Source of the DNA: Burkholderia savannae
Lineage (GTDB): Bacteria; Pseudomonadota; Gammaproteobacteria; Burkholderiales; Burkholderiaceae
Direction: 5' to 3'
Assembly (NCBI RefSeq): GCF_001524445.2
Contig: NZ_CP013417.1
Coordinates: forward strand, 4,092,001 to 4,156,000
Length of the DNA stretch: 64,000 nucleotides
Each line of letters begins with the position of its first letter. Positions within the stretch are counted from its first letter, which is position 1. Position numbers and translations under genes: made by a program. Positions 1 through 9,259 of this stretch are shown here, one piece after another. The notes under the pieces are model-generated. The model had not been told where the DNA came from, searched no databases, and saw only the letters and a program-made list of their open reading frames with translations.

Positions 1-62
1 TTCCCGACGCACGCGGCTCGCGTGCGCAGCCGAGCGCGGCGACGGCAAACACGGAGGACGAC

Positions 63-1589
63 ATGAACGGCAGTACCCATTCGAACGATTCGCGCGTGCG
101 CGCATTGACCCATTTCATCGGCGGTCGCGCGGTCGAAGGCGCGAGCGACCGCTACGGCGACGTATTCAACCCGGCGTTCGGCAACGTGGCGGCGCGCGTG
201 CCGCTCGCCACCGTCGCGGAAGTCGGTTCGGCCGTCTCGGCCGCGGCCGCGGCGTTCCCCGCGTGGAGCGAGACGCCGCCGCTCAAGCGCGCCCGCGTGA
301 TGTTCAAGTTCAAGGAACTGCTCGACCGCCATCACGACGAGCTCGCCGAGCTGATCACCCGCGAGCACGGCAAGGTGTTCTCGGACGCGAAGGGCGAAGT
401 GATGCGCGGCATCGAGATCGTCGAGTTCGCGTGCGGGATTCCGAGCCTGCTGAAAACCGATTTCACCGATCAGATCGGCGGCGGCATCGACAACTGGAAC
501 CTGCGGCAGCCGCTCGGCGTCGTCGCCGGGGTCACGCCGTTCAACTTCCCGATGATGGTGCCGTGCTGGATGTTCCCGGTCGCGATCGCGTGCGGCAATA
601 CGTTCGTGCTGAAGCCGTCCGAGCGCGATCCGTCGGCGTCGATCCGGCTCGCCGAGCTGCTGAAGGAAGCGGGGCTGCCCGACGGCGTGTTCAACGTCGT
701 GCACGGCGACAAGACCGCCGTCGACGCGCTGATCGCACATCCGGACATTGCCGCCTTGTCGTTCGTCGGCTCGACGCCGATCGCCGAATACATTCACACG
801 GAAGCCGCGCGGCGCGGCAAGCGCGTGCAGGCGCTCGGCGGCGCGAAGAACCATCTCGTCGTGATGCCGGACGCGAACCTCGATCAGGCGGTCGATGCGC
901 TCATCGGCGCCGCTTACGGATCGGCGGGCGAGCGCTGCATGGCGATCTCGGTGGCGGTGGCGGTGGGCGGCGTCGCCGACGCGCTCGTCGAGCGGCTCGC
1001 CGCACGCGCGAAGACGCTGAAGATCGGCGACGGGATGGAATCCGACGTCGAAATGGGGCCGCTCGTGACGGCCGCGCATCGCGCGAAGGTGTCCGCGTAT
1101 ATCGACGCGGGCGTCGCGGCGGGCGCGAAGCTCGTCGTCGACGGGCGCGATCACGTCGTCGAAGGGGGCGAGAGCGGCTTTTTTCTCGGCGGCACGCTGT
1201 TCGATGACGTCGCGACCGACATGTCGATTTACCGCGAGGAAATCTTCGGGCCGGTGCTGGCCGTCGTGCGCGTGCCGGACTTCGCAAGCGCGGTCGCGCT
1301 CATCAACGCGCACGAGTTCGCGAACGGCGTGTCGTGCTTCACGTCCGACGGCGGCATCGCGCGCGCGTTCGCGCGGCAGATCCAGGTCGGGATGGTCGGC
1401 ATCAACGTGCCGATTCCGGTGCCGATGGCGTGGCATTCGTTCGGCGGCTGGAAGCGCTCGCTGTTCGGCGATCACCACGCGTACGGCGAGGAGGGCGTGC
1501 GTTTCTACACGCGCTACAAGAGCGTGATGCAGCGCTGGCCGGACAGCATCGCGAAGGGCGCGGAGTTCACGATGCCCGTCGCGAAGTGA
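63..1589 (+). CDS. mmsA: CoA-acylating methylmalonate-semialdehyde dehydrogenase
   Basis: Cytoplasmic NAD-dependent enzyme that converts methylmalonate or malonate semialdehyde plus CoA to propionyl- or acetyl-CoA, in valine and related catabolism. The 508 residues follow the aldehyde-dehydrogenase plan: VTPFNFPMM near residue 157, the NAD-site FVGSTPI near 234, the nucleophile Cys292 in GERCMA, and EEIFGPV near 392. The GERCM context and the length (about 500) fit the CoA-acylating MmsA branch rather than ordinary aldehyde dehydrogenases. The ATG follows a GGAGGACGAC ribosome-binding stretch. The next gene is an alcohol-oxidising-type flavoprotein, so the pair may work on one catabolic route; that link is inference. 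Nothing recognisable lies in the 62 bases before it. Confidence 0.93.
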   Translation: MNGSTHSNDSRVRALTHFIGGRAVEGASDRYGDVFNPAFGNVAARVPLATVAEVGSAVSAAAAAFPAWSETPPLKRARVMFKFKELLDRHHDELAELITREHGKVFSDAKGEVMRGIEIVEFACGIPSLLKTDFTDQIGGGIDNWNLRQPLGVVAGVTPFNFPMMVPCWMFPVAIACGNTFVLKPSERDPSASIRLAELLKEAGLPDGVFNVVHGDKTAVDALIAHPDIAALSFVGSTPIAEYIHTEAARRGKRVQALGGAKNHLVVMPDANLDQAVDALIGAAYGSAGERCMAISVAVAVGGVADALVERLAARAKTLKIGDGMESDVEMGPLVTAAHRAKVSAYIDAGVAAGAKLVVDGRDHVVEGGESGFFLGGTLFDDVATDMSIYREEIFGPVLAVVRVPDFASAVALINAHEFANGVSCFTSDGGIARAFARQIQVGMVGINVPIPVPMAWHSFGGWKRSLFGDHHAYGEEGVRFYTRYKSVMQRWPDSIAKGAEFTMPVAK

Positions 1590-1660
1590 CGCGAGCGCAA
1601 CCGATGCACTGACGCTGCCGCGCGCGCACCGCAAAGGGCCCGCGCGCGGTCTATGCTTTA

Positions 1661-1715
1661 ACGGCACGGCACGGCACGGCACGGCACGGCACGGCACGAC
1701 ACGACACGACACGAC
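1661..1715. repeat. Pentamer tandem repeat ACGGC(7)-ACGAC(4)
   Basis: Seven perfect copies of ACGGC are followed by four of ACGAC, one base different, in the gap between mmsA and the GMC oxidoreductase gene. The array ends about 90 bases before the GTG start of the downstream gene, so copy-number change could alter promoter spacing or the leader. It is a typical variable-number repeat of Burkholderia chromosomes. Confidence 0.9.
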
Positions 1716-1803
1716 AGCGGGCGCGACGCGCGGCCTGCGCCGCGGCGCGCACGACGGCGGCCCGCGCAAGGACCGCCGCACCCATATTGAGGAGACGGAG
1801 AAG

Positions 1804-3489
1804 GTGGCTACCGAACGTACGCTCGAAGGCGAATTCGATTATGTGATCGTCGGCGCCGGCACGGCGGGCTGCGTGCTCGCGAACCGGCTCACCGAGGACC
1901 CCGACGTGACCGTGCTGCTGCTCGAAGCCGGCGGCAAGGATGACTATCACTGGGTCCACATTCCGGTCGGCTATCTGTATTGCATCGGCAATCCGCGCAC
2001 CGACTGGCTCTACAAGACCGAGCCCGAAGCGGGCCTGAACGGCCGCGCGCTGTCGTATCCGCGCGGGCGCGTGCTGGGCGGCTCGTCGTCGATCAACGGG
2101 ATGATCTACATGCGCGGCCAGCGCGACGACTACGACGAATGGGCGCGGGCGACGGGCGACGCGGGCTGGTCATGGGACAGCGTGCTGCCGGTCTTCAAGC
2201 GCAGCGAGGATCATCACGCGGGCGCGAGCGACGCGCACGGCGCGGGCGGCATGTGGCGCGTCGAGAAGCAGCGGCTGCGCTGGGAGATCCTGGAAGCGTT
2301 CGCGCAGGCCGCGCAGCAGACGGGCATTCCGTCGACCGACGATTTCAATCGCGGCGACAACACGGGCGTCGGTTATTTCGAAGTCAATCAGAAGCGCGGC
2401 ATTCGCTGGAACGCGTCGAAGGCGTTCCTGCGTCCCGCGCTCTCGCGGCCGAACCTCACCGTGATCACCGGCGCGCAGGCCGAGCGGCTCGTGTTCGACG
2501 GCAAGCGCTGCGCGGGCGTCGAGTATCGCGGCGGCGGCGCGCCCTTCGTCGCGCGCGCGCGCGGCGAAGTGCTGCTCGCGTCGGGCGCCGTGAATTCGCC
2601 GCCGCTGCTCGAGCTGTCCGGCATCGGCGACGGCAACCGGCTGCAGGCGCTTGGCGTTGGCGTGGTCGCGGATCTGCGCGGCGTCGGCGAAAACCTTCAG
2701 GATCACTTGCAGTTGCGCATGGCGTTTCGCGTGCGCGGCGTGCGCACGCTCAACACGCTGTCCGCGCACTGGTGGGGCAAGCTGTGGATCGGCCTGCAAT
2801 ATGCGCTGATGCAGCGCGGGCCGATGTCGATGGCGCCGTCGCAGTTGGGCGCGTTCGCGAAATCGGACCCGAACGATCCGTCGCTCGCGCGGCCCGATCT
2901 CGAATACCACGTGCAGCCGCTGTCGCTCGAGCGTTTCGGCGAGCCGCTGCATCGCTTCAACGCGTTCACTGCTTCGGTCTGCCATCTGCGGCCGACGTCG
3001 CGCGGCAGCATTCATGCAACGTCGCCCGACCCGGCGCACGCGCCGGCGATTGCGCCGAACTATCTGTCGACCGATTACGATCGTCACGTCGCGGCGAACG
3101 CGCTGCGCCTCACGCGCCGGATCGCCGCCGCGCCCGCGCTTGCGCGCTATGCACCCGAGGAAATCCTGCCGGGCTCCCAGTATCTGAGCGAGGAAGAATT
3201 GATCGCCGCGGCGGGCGCGGTCGGCACGACGATCTTCCATCCGGTCGGCACGTGCCGGATGGGGCGCGCGGACGATCCGCACGCGGTCGTCGACAGCCGC
3301 CTGCGCGTGCTTGGCGTGACGGGGCTGCGGGTCGTCGATGCGTCGGTGATGCCGACGATCACGTCGGGCAATACGAACTCGCCGACGTTGATGATCGCCG
3401 AGCGCGCGAGCGACATGATCCGCGCGGATCGTCGCGGCGCGGCGGAGCGCGGCGCGGCCGCGCACGCGGATGCCGCGCTGCCGTCGTAA
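1804..3489 (+). CDS. GMC-family FAD oxidoreductase (choline-dehydrogenase-like)
   Basis: Flavin-dependent alcohol dehydrogenase or oxidase of the glucose-methanol-choline family; the substrate cannot be told from sequence. An N-terminal ADP-binding motif VGAGTAGC begins near residue 16, the GMC signature YPRGRVLGGSSSINGM lies near residue 82, and the catalytic histidine region FHPVGTCRMG places His479, with NTNSP near residue 523 as second active-site block. Its 561 residues match the family. The start is GTG, preceded by GAGGAGACGGAGAAG, which fits well as a ribosome-binding region; no ATG is better placed. It lies 214 bases after mmsA, beyond a pentamer repeat. Annotation as betA would be over-precise. 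Confidence 0.88.
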   Translation: MATERTLEGEFDYVIVGAGTAGCVLANRLTEDPDVTVLLLEAGGKDDYHWVHIPVGYLYCIGNPRTDWLYKTEPEAGLNGRALSYPRGRVLGGSSSINGMIYMRGQRDDYDEWARATGDAGWSWDSVLPVFKRSEDHHAGASDAHGAGGMWRVEKQRLRWEILEAFAQAAQQTGIPSTDDFNRGDNTGVGYFEVNQKRGIRWNASKAFLRPALSRPNLTVITGAQAERLVFDGKRCAGVEYRGGGAPFVARARGEVLLASGAVNSPPLLELSGIGDGNRLQALGVGVVADLRGVGENLQDHLQLRMAFRVRGVRTLNTLSAHWWGKLWIGLQYALMQRGPMSMAPSQLGAFAKSDPNDPSLARPDLEYHVQPLSLERFGEPLHRFNAFTASVCHLRPTSRGSIHATSPDPAHAPAIAPNYLSTDYDRHVAANALRLTRRIAAAPALARYAPEEILPGSQYLSEEELIAAAGAVGTTIFHPVGTCRMGRADDPHAVVDSRLRVLGVTGLRVVDASVMPTITSGNTNSPTLMIAERASDMIRADRRGAAERGAAAHADAALPS

Positions 3490-3991
3490 AATCGACACGA
3501 TCCGTTGAAAGAACCGGCAAACAATCGCAATAAAAAAACAGCCGAGGGTTAACCCAAAAGCGCAGCCGGCTATCGCGCGCGCACTCGATCGCGGCAGTGG
3601 TTTTCGATTCGTACCGGAACACGTTTTCTTGTCGAGAATGTTTTCGCCGCGCGCGGAAAAAATGCATGCGGCATCAGGGTTTGCGCGAGATCTGAAACGA
3701 TTTCGCGCTAACCGATCGGCTGCGCGGCAATACGCGAGCGCATTGATCTGGAAATCAAAAAAAACGAGTAAAAAATGCTTGCGTCTGTCGTGCCCTATAA
3801 GTGCAAATCCCGATGAATGCACTGCACCAACGGCGCGACAATGACACGCGGTCGGAATCTGCGACTTGCGCGGGGAGACCAGCCTCGACGCAATCACACA
3901 AAGCTCGGGGGCAGCCTCACATCCGCTGAACGCATCGTGGCCGCTTGTGCGAGATCTCCCAGCGCTTCGCCTCACTTCGTAGGAAGGGAAC
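3490..3991. other. Intergenic gap before the first Liv importer
   Basis: About 500 bases without a convincing gene. The middle (roughly 3520-3800) is visibly more A/T-rich than the surroundings, with A-runs near 3760-3775, which fits a promoter region for the downstream importer. A 71-codon open frame at 3629 has no ribosome-binding site or recognisable product. I could not fix a -35/-10 pair with confidence. Confidence 0.4.
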
Positions 3992-4771
3992 ATGATTCTC
4001 GGCGACACGATTCTCGAAACACGCGGACTCACGAAGGAATTCAAGGGCTTCACCGCGGTGAACGGCGTGAACCTGCGCGTGCGGCGCGGCTCGATCCACG
4101 CGCTGATCGGGCCGAACGGCGCGGGCAAGACCACTTGCTTCAATCTCCTGACCAAATTCCTGAAGCCGACGTCGGGTCAGATCGTCTACAACGGCATCGA
4201 CATTACCGACGAGCGCCCCGCGCAGATCGCGCGGCGCGGCGTGATCCGTTCGTTCCAGATCTCCGCGGTGTTTCCGCATCTGACCGCGCTGCAGAACGTG
4301 CGCATCGGCCTGCAGCGCTCGCTCGGCACCGCGTTCCATTTCTGGCGCAGCGAGCGCTCGCTCAAGCGCCTCGACGATCGCGCGATGGATCTGCTCACGC
4401 AGGTCGGCCTCACCGATTTCGCGCACGTGCCGACGGTCGAGCTCGCCTACGGCCGCAAGCGCGCGCTCGAAATCGCGACGACGCTCGCGATGGAGCCCGA
4501 GCTGATGCTGCTCGACGAGCCGACGCAGGGAATGGGCCACGAGGACGTCGATCGCGTGACGGCGCTCATCAAGAAGGTTGCGAGCGGCCGCACGATCCTG
4601 ATGGTCGAGCACAACATGAACGTGATCGCGGGCATCTCCGACACGATCACCGTCCTGCAGCGCGGCGAAGTGCTCGCGGAAGGCACGTACGCGGAGGTGT
4701 CGAAGAATCCGCTCGTCGTCGAGGCGTACATGGGCAGCGCGGACGCGGCCCTCGCGGGGGCGCACGCATGA
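3992..4771 (+). CDS. Branched-chain/aromatic acid ABC importer ATPase, LivG type
   Basis: One of the two ATPases of a Liv-type (HAAT) importer that drives uptake of a small carboxylate or amino acid. Walker A is GPNGAGKTT at residues 40-48, the Q-loop and LAYGRKRALE signature (LivG-type replacement of LSGGQ) lie near 150, Walker B is LMLLDEP near 170, and the H-loop is VEHNM near 205. Its 259 residues are normal for LivG. The ATG follows AGGAAGGGAAC. The stop overlaps the start of the LivF-type gene as ATGA, indicating translational coupling. ATPase genes precede binding protein and permeases here, the reverse of the E. coli order. Confidence 0.92.
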   Translation: MILGDTILETRGLTKEFKGFTAVNGVNLRVRRGSIHALIGPNGAGKTTCFNLLTKFLKPTSGQIVYNGIDITDERPAQIARRGVIRSFQISAVFPHLTALQNVRIGLQRSLGTAFHFWRSERSLKRLDDRAMDLLTQVGLTDFAHVPTVELAYGRKRALEIATTLAMEPELMLLDEPTQGMGHEDVDRVTALIKKVASGRTILMVEHNMNVIAGISDTITVLQRGEVLAEGTYAEVSKNPLVVEAYMGSADAALAGAHA

Positions 4772-5523
4772 ACCACAGCGAACGGGAAGAGCGCGAGTTG
4801 AACAACGTCGAAAGCGGTACGCCCGCGCTCGCGATCGCGGGGCTCGAAGCGTGGTACGGCGAATCGCACATCCTGCACGGCGTCGATCTGACCGTGCACC
4901 GCGGCGAAGTGGTCACGCTGCTCGGCCGCAACGGCGCGGGACGCACGACGACGCTGCGCGCGATCATGGGGCTCACGGGCCGGCGAAGCGGCTCGATCAA
5001 GGTCGCCGGCCACGAGACGATCGATTTGCCGACGCACCGTATCGCGCATTACGGCATCGGCTATTGCCCGGAGGAGCGCGGGATCTTCTCGAGCCTGTCG
5101 TGCGAGGAGAACCTGCTGTTGCCGCCCGTGCTCGGCGATCGCAAGAGCGCGATGTCGCTCGAAGACATCTACGAGATGTTCCCGAACCTCGCGTCGCGAC
5201 GCAGCAGCCAGGGCACGCGGCTGTCGGGCGGCGAGCAGCAGATGCTCGCCGTCGCGCGGATCTTGCGCACGGGCGCGAATCTGCTGCTGCTCGACGAGAT
5301 CTCCGAGGGCCTCGCGCCCGTGATCGTGCAGACGCTCGCGAAGATGATCGTCACGCTGAAGGCGCGCGGCTACACGATCGTGATGGTCGAGCAGAACTTC
5401 CGTTTCGCGGCGCCGCTCGCCGATCGGTTCTACGTGATGGAGCACGGCCGCATCGTCGAGCATTTCGGCGCGACCGAGCTCGAAGGGAAGATGCCCGTGC
5501 TGCACGATCTGCTGGGCGTCTAG
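4768..5523 (+). CDS. Branched-chain/aromatic acid ABC importer ATPase, LivF type, with Arg in Walker A
   Basis: Second ATPase of the first Liv-type importer. The 251 residues carry a phosphate-binding loop GRNGAGRT at 53-60 in which the invariant lysine is replaced by Arg59, the normal signature LSGGEQQM, and Walker B LLLLDE at 172-177 followed by Ile178 where proline is usual. The H-loop region reads MVEQN, with Gln in the place often held by His, as is common in LivF. The partner LivG has a fully canonical site, so the heterodimer may hydrolyse ATP asymmetrically. This may be a subfamily trait rather than damage, because the rest of the protein is intact. The start is the ATG overlapping the livG-type stop; upstream in-frame codons belong to another frame of the neighbouring gene. 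Confidence 0.9.
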   Translation: MNHSEREERELNNVESGTPALAIAGLEAWYGESHILHGVDLTVHRGEVVTLLGRNGAGRTTTLRAIMGLTGRRSGSIKVAGHETIDLPTHRIAHYGIGYCPEERGIFSSLSCEENLLLPPVLGDRKSAMSLEDIYEMFPNLASRRSSQGTRLSGGEQQMLAVARILRTGANLLLLDEISEGLAPVIVQTLAKMIVTLKARGYTIVMVEQNFRFAAPLADRFYVMEHGRIVEHFGATELEGKMPVLHDLLGV

Positions 5524-5592
5524 CGCGCCGCTTTGCCGGTCCCCCGATGTACATAACCTGACAACCACAACGCACTACACCAGGAGACGTCA

Positions 5593-6786
5593 ATGAAAAT
5601 GAAGACCCTCGCGCACGCATGTCTTGCCGCCGCCGCGTGGTCGGTGGGCGCCGCGCAGGCCGCGGACACCGTGAAGATCGGCTTCATCACCGACATGTCC
5701 GGCCTTTACGCCGACATCGACGGGCAGGGCGGCCTCGAGGCGATCAAGATGGCGGTGGCCGATTTCGGCGGCAAGGTGAACGGCAAGCCGATCGAAGTGG
5801 TGTACGCGGATCACCAGAACAAGGCGGACATCGCCGCGTCGAAGGCGCGCGAATGGATGGACCGCGGCGGGCTCGATCTGCTCGTCGGCGGCACGAACTC
5901 GGCGACCGCGCTGTCGATGAACCAGGTCGCGGCCGAGAAAAAGAAGGTCTACATCAACATCGGCGCGGGCGCGGACACGCTCACGAACGAGCAGTGCACG
6001 CCGTACACGGTCCACTACGCGTACGACACGATGGCGCTCGCGAAGGGCACGGGCTCGGCCGTGGTGAAGCAGGGCGGCAAGACGTGGTTCTTCCTGACCG
6101 CCGATTACGCGTTCGGCAAGGCGCTCGAGAAGAACACCGCGGACGTCGTGAAGGCGAACGGCGGCAAGGTGCTCGGCGAAGTGCGGCATCCGCTGTCGGC
6201 GTCGGACTTCTCGTCGTTCCTGTTGCAGGCGCAGTCGTCGAAAGCGCAGATCCTCGGCCTCGCGAACGCGGGCGGCGACACGGTGAACGCGATCAAGGCG
6301 GCGAAGGAATTCGGCATCACGAAGACGATGAAGCTTGCCGCGCTGCTGATGTTCATCGACGACGTCCACTCGCTCGGCCTCGAGACGACGCAGGGCCTCG
6401 TGCTGACGGACAGCTGGTACTGGAATCGCGATTCGGCATCGCGACAGTGGGCGCAGCGCTACTTCGGGAAGATGAAGAAGATGCCGTCGAGCCTGCAGGC
6501 GGCCGACTATTCGTCGGTGACGACCTATCTGAAGGCGGTGCAGGCGGTGGGCTCGACCGATTCCGACAAGGTGATGGCGCAGCTCAAGAAGATGAAGATC
6601 GACGACTTCTACGCGAAGGGCTACATCCGCACGGACGGCAGCATGATTCACGACATGTATCTGATGGAAGTGAAGAAGCCGTCAGAATCGAAGGAGCCGT
6701 GGGACTACTACAAGGTCGTCGCGACGATCCCCGGCGAGCAGGCGTTCACGACGAAGCAGGAGACGCGCTGCACGTTGTGGAAGTGA
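5593..6786 (+). CDS. Periplasmic binding protein of the first Liv-type importer
   Basis: Type I periplasmic binding fold that captures the substrate for the surrounding ABC transporter. Residues 1-23 are a Sec signal peptide ending in GAAQAAD; the mature part starts TVKIGFITDMSG, the usual first strand of LivJ/LivK-like proteins. The 397 residues are standard. Features such as NIGAGADTLT and a C-terminal Cys pair context (near CTPY and CTLWK) resemble the branch annotated for aromatic or other carboxylates rather than leucine, but this is a judgement from memory. A good AGGAGACGTCA ribosome-binding site precedes the ATG. A strong GC hairpin follows the gene, before the permeases. Confidence 0.88.
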   Translation: MKMKTLAHACLAAAAWSVGAAQAADTVKIGFITDMSGLYADIDGQGGLEAIKMAVADFGGKVNGKPIEVVYADHQNKADIAASKAREWMDRGGLDLLVGGTNSATALSMNQVAAEKKKVYINIGAGADTLTNEQCTPYTVHYAYDTMALAKGTGSAVVKQGGKTWFFLTADYAFGKALEKNTADVVKANGGKVLGEVRHPLSASDFSSFLLQAQSSKAQILGLANAGGDTVNAIKAAKEFGITKTMKLAALLMFIDDVHSLGLETTQGLVLTDSWYWNRDSASRQWAQRYFGKMKKMPSSLQAADYSSVTTYLKAVQAVGSTDSDKVMAQLKKMKIDDFYAKGYIRTDGSMIHDMYLMEVKKPSESKEPWDYYKVVATIPGEQAFTTKQETRCTLWK

Positions 6787-6802
6787 CGTGACGCATTGCA
6801 CG

Positions 6803-6828
6803 CGCCGCGCGCGTTTCGGCGCGCGGCG
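6803..6828 (+). promoter_or_regulatory. Intercistronic GC hairpin after binding-protein gene
   Basis: A perfect 10-bp stem (CGCCGCGCGC pairing with GCGCGCGGCG) around a 6-base loop GTTTCG, 16 bases after the stop. There is no U-run, so it is not a full intrinsic terminator. Such hairpins between binding protein and permease genes commonly protect the upstream mRNA and give more binding protein than permease; that role is inferred here. Confidence 0.5.
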
Positions 6829-6924
6829 AACGTGCGCGCGACGGCGGCCCTGACGCGACCGTTGCGCGCATTTGGTTGCATGCGCAACTATTTCAACCTG
6901 ACAGATTGACTGACGGCAGATTCG

Positions 6925-7809
6925 ATGGACATCTTCGGCATTCCGATGTCGGCGATGCTGAGCCAGTTGTTGCTCGGACTCGTCAACGGCTCGTTCTACG
7001 CGATCCTGAGCCTCGGGCTCGCGGTGATCTTCGGGCTGCTCAACGTGATCAACTTCGCGCACGGCGCGCTTTTCATGCTGGGCGCGATGCTCGCGTGGAT
7101 GGGGCTCACGTATCTCGGCCTGCCGTACTGGGCGATGCTCGTGCTCGCGCCCGTCGTCGTCGGCCTGTTCGGCATCCTGATCGAACGCTCGATGCTGCGC
7201 TGGCTCTACAAGCTCGATCACCTGTACGGCCTGCTGCTGACGTTCGGGCTCACGCTCGTCGTCGAAGGCGTGTTCCGCGCGATCTATGGCTCGTCCGGGC
7301 AGCCGTACGACGTGCCCGAGCTGCTCTCCGGCGCGACGAATCTCGGCTTCATGTTCCTGCCGAACTATCGCGCGTGGGTTGTCGTCGCGTCGCTCGCGGT
7401 GTGTCTCGCGACGTGGTTCGTGATCGAGAAGACGCGGCTCGGCGCGTATCTGCGCGCGGGCACGGAGAATCCGAAGCTCGTCGAGGCGTTCGGCGTGAAC
7501 GTGCCGATGATGGTCACGCTGACGTACGGCTTCGGCGTCGCGCTCGCCGCGTTCGCGGGCGTGCTCGCGGCGCCCGTGATCCAGGTGTCGCCGCTGATGG
7601 GGCAGCCGATGATCATCACCGTGTTCGCGGTCGTCGTGATCGGCGGGATGGGCTCGATTCTCGGCTCGATCGTGACGGGCCTGATGCTCGGCGTGATCGA
7701 GGGCCTGACGCGCGTGTTCTATCCGGAAGCGTCGGCGACGGTCGTCTTCGTGATCATGGCGATCGTGCTGCTGATCCGTCCGGCAGGTTTATTCGGTAAG
7801 GAAAGATGA
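6925..7809 (+). CDS. Liv-type ABC importer permease, LivH type
   Basis: Inner-membrane permease of the first importer. The 294 residues hold about eight hydrophobic segments, beginning with LLLGLVNGSFYAILSLGLA and carrying the family motif NVINFAHGALFMLG near residue 45. The C-terminal loop GGMGSILGSIVTGLMLG is the LivH contact region for the ATPases. The stop overlaps the ATG of the next permease as ATGA. Start ATG at 6925 gives the standard length; the preceding gap holds only the binding-protein hairpin. Confidence 0.92.
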   Translation: MDIFGIPMSAMLSQLLLGLVNGSFYAILSLGLAVIFGLLNVINFAHGALFMLGAMLAWMGLTYLGLPYWAMLVLAPVVVGLFGILIERSMLRWLYKLDHLYGLLLTFGLTLVVEGVFRAIYGSSGQPYDVPELLSGATNLGFMFLPNYRAWVVVASLAVCLATWFVIEKTRLGAYLRAGTENPKLVEAFGVNVPMMVTLTYGFGVALAAFAGVLAAPVIQVSPLMGQPMIITVFAVVVIGGMGSILGSIVTGLMLGVIEGLTRVFYPEASATVVFVIMAIVLLIRPAGLFGKER

Positions 7810-8783
7810 TGCAGAGAAAAGCGCTCTACGGGCTGCTGCTCGCCGGCCTTCTCGTCGCGCCGTTCGCCGGCGCGTATCCGGTGTTCGTGATGAAGGTGCT
7901 GTGCTTCGCGCTCTTCGCGGCCGCGTTCAATCTGCTGATCGGCTTCACGGGCCTGCTGTCGTTCGGCCATGCGATGTTCCTCGCGACCGCGGGCTACGTG
8001 ACGGGCTACGCGATGCAGTCGCTCGGCATGACGCCCGAGCTCGGCGTGCTCGCCGGCACCGCGGCGGCGACGCTGCTCGGCCTCGTCGTCGGCCTGTTCG
8101 CGATCCGGCGGCAGGGCATCTATTTCGCGATGATCACGCTCGCGTTCGCGCAGATGGTGTACTTCATCTATCTGCAGGCGCCGTTCACGCACGGCGAGGA
8201 CGGGCTGCAGGGCGTGCCGCGCGGCAAGCTGTTCGGGCTCGTCGATCTGTCGTCGGATCTCGCGCTCTACTACGTCGTACTTGCCGTCATCGCGTGCGCG
8301 TGCTTCTTCATCGTGCGCATCGTGCATTCGCCGTTCGGGCAAGTGCTCGTCGCGATCAAGGAGAACGAGCCTCGCGCGACGTCGCTCGGCTACGATACCG
8401 ATCGCTTCAAGCTGCTCGCGTTCATCCTGTCGGCCGCGCTCGCGGGGCTCGCGGGCGCGCTGAAGGTCGTCGTGCTCGGTTTCGAGACGCTGAGCGACGC
8501 GTACTGGACGATGTCGGGCCTCGTCGTGCTGATGACGCTCGTGGGCGGCATGGGCACGCTGTTCGGCCCGCTCGTCGGCGCGGCGCTGATCGTCGCGCTC
8601 GAGGATCGGCTGGGCGACATCGGCACCTGGCTCGCGTCGGCGACGGGCATCGACTGGTTCCGCTCGCTCGGCGAGTCCGCGACGATCGTCACGGGCCTCA
8701 TCTTCATCGCGTGCGTGCTTGCATTCCGGCGTGGAATCGTCGGCGAGGTGATCGCGCGCGTGCGGCCGCTGCGGACGTCCTGA
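7806..8783 (+). CDS. Liv-type ABC importer permease, LivM type
   Basis: Second membrane subunit of the first importer, 325 residues, about ten membrane segments. It carries the LivM motifs FNLLIGFTGLLSFGHAMF near residue 40 and ENEPRATSLGYD near 190, the cytoplasmic coupling region, followed by GGMGTLFGPLVGA. Translationally coupled to the LivH-type gene by a 4-base overlap. It is the last gene of the transporter; a 476-base gap with a strong terminator follows. Confidence 0.92.
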   Translation: MMQRKALYGLLLAGLLVAPFAGAYPVFVMKVLCFALFAAAFNLLIGFTGLLSFGHAMFLATAGYVTGYAMQSLGMTPELGVLAGTAAATLLGLVVGLFAIRRQGIYFAMITLAFAQMVYFIYLQAPFTHGEDGLQGVPRGKLFGLVDLSSDLALYYVVLAVIACACFFIVRIVHSPFGQVLVAIKENEPRATSLGYDTDRFKLLAFILSAALAGLAGALKVVVLGFETLSDAYWTMSGLVVLMTLVGGMGTLFGPLVGAALIVALEDRLGDIGTWLASATGIDWFRSLGESATIVTGLIFIACVLAFRRGIVGEVIARVRPLRTS

Positions 8784-9259
8784 GCGATCGTGCGGTGCGC
8801 AACGATCGTTGGGAATGCGATGCAATAGGCACGGCAAACGCCGATCCGGCCGGGCTGCCGGCATGCCCCAATTTCGTGCGGCGATGCACCATAGGGGTAA
8901 ATGCTAGGTTGTCGCATCCGGCAAGCTTGCATTAACCTTCGTCTCAGTTCTGATGCACCGCGAAACGAATTTGCAGGTGGAGAACGAGGAGACATTCGAG
9001 GCACTGAGTGCCCGATCCAAAGCGCTGTTGGATTCGTTCCAACAGCGCTTTTTATTTGTGCGCCGGCCATTGCGCCGCGCGCGATCTTCGCCGAATTCCG
9101 CCGATCCAGCCGCCTTCGATTGCCGTTCGCACACGGCCGCGCGGCCCTTGCCGCTGCGGGCTTCACCCGGTTGTCGCGCGCTCTAAGCGTCCGCTACACT
9201 CGCCGTTCCCCGACCCGTCGGTCGGGGCTGGCCGAGCGCAAGACACGGAGACGAACTCG
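8784..9259. other. Intergenic gap with orphan terminator
   Basis: The first 230 bases show no convincing gene. A strong terminator hairpin stands at 9019-9053, over 230 bases after the preceding stop codon. An open frame over 8953-9186 runs through this hairpin and is not credible as a gene. Either the importer mRNA has a long 3' end or a short independent transcript ends there. Confidence 0.5.
9019..9053 (+). terminator. Strong intrinsic terminator, 13-14 bp stem
   Basis: AGCGCTGTTGGA and TCCAACAGCGCT pair perfectly, extended by flanking A-T pairs, around a TTCGT loop; the descending arm runs directly into TTTTTA. This is a textbook Rho-independent terminator for rightward transcription, closing the first importer operon or a short RNA upstream. 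Confidence 0.85.

Noticed and set aside
3629..3844. 71-codon frame in the gap before the first importer
   Set aside because: No ribosome-binding site, no recognisable similarity, and it lies in a promoter-like A/T-rich zone.
4943..4947. Arg59 codon of LivF as a sequencing error
   Set aside because: AAG or AAA to CGC would need several base changes, and the surrounding GRNGAGRTTT reads cleanly; treated as real.
8953..9186. Small open frame starting HRETNLQVEN
   Set aside because: It reads straight through a perfect terminator hairpin and then into Arg-rich noise; no usable ribosome-binding site.
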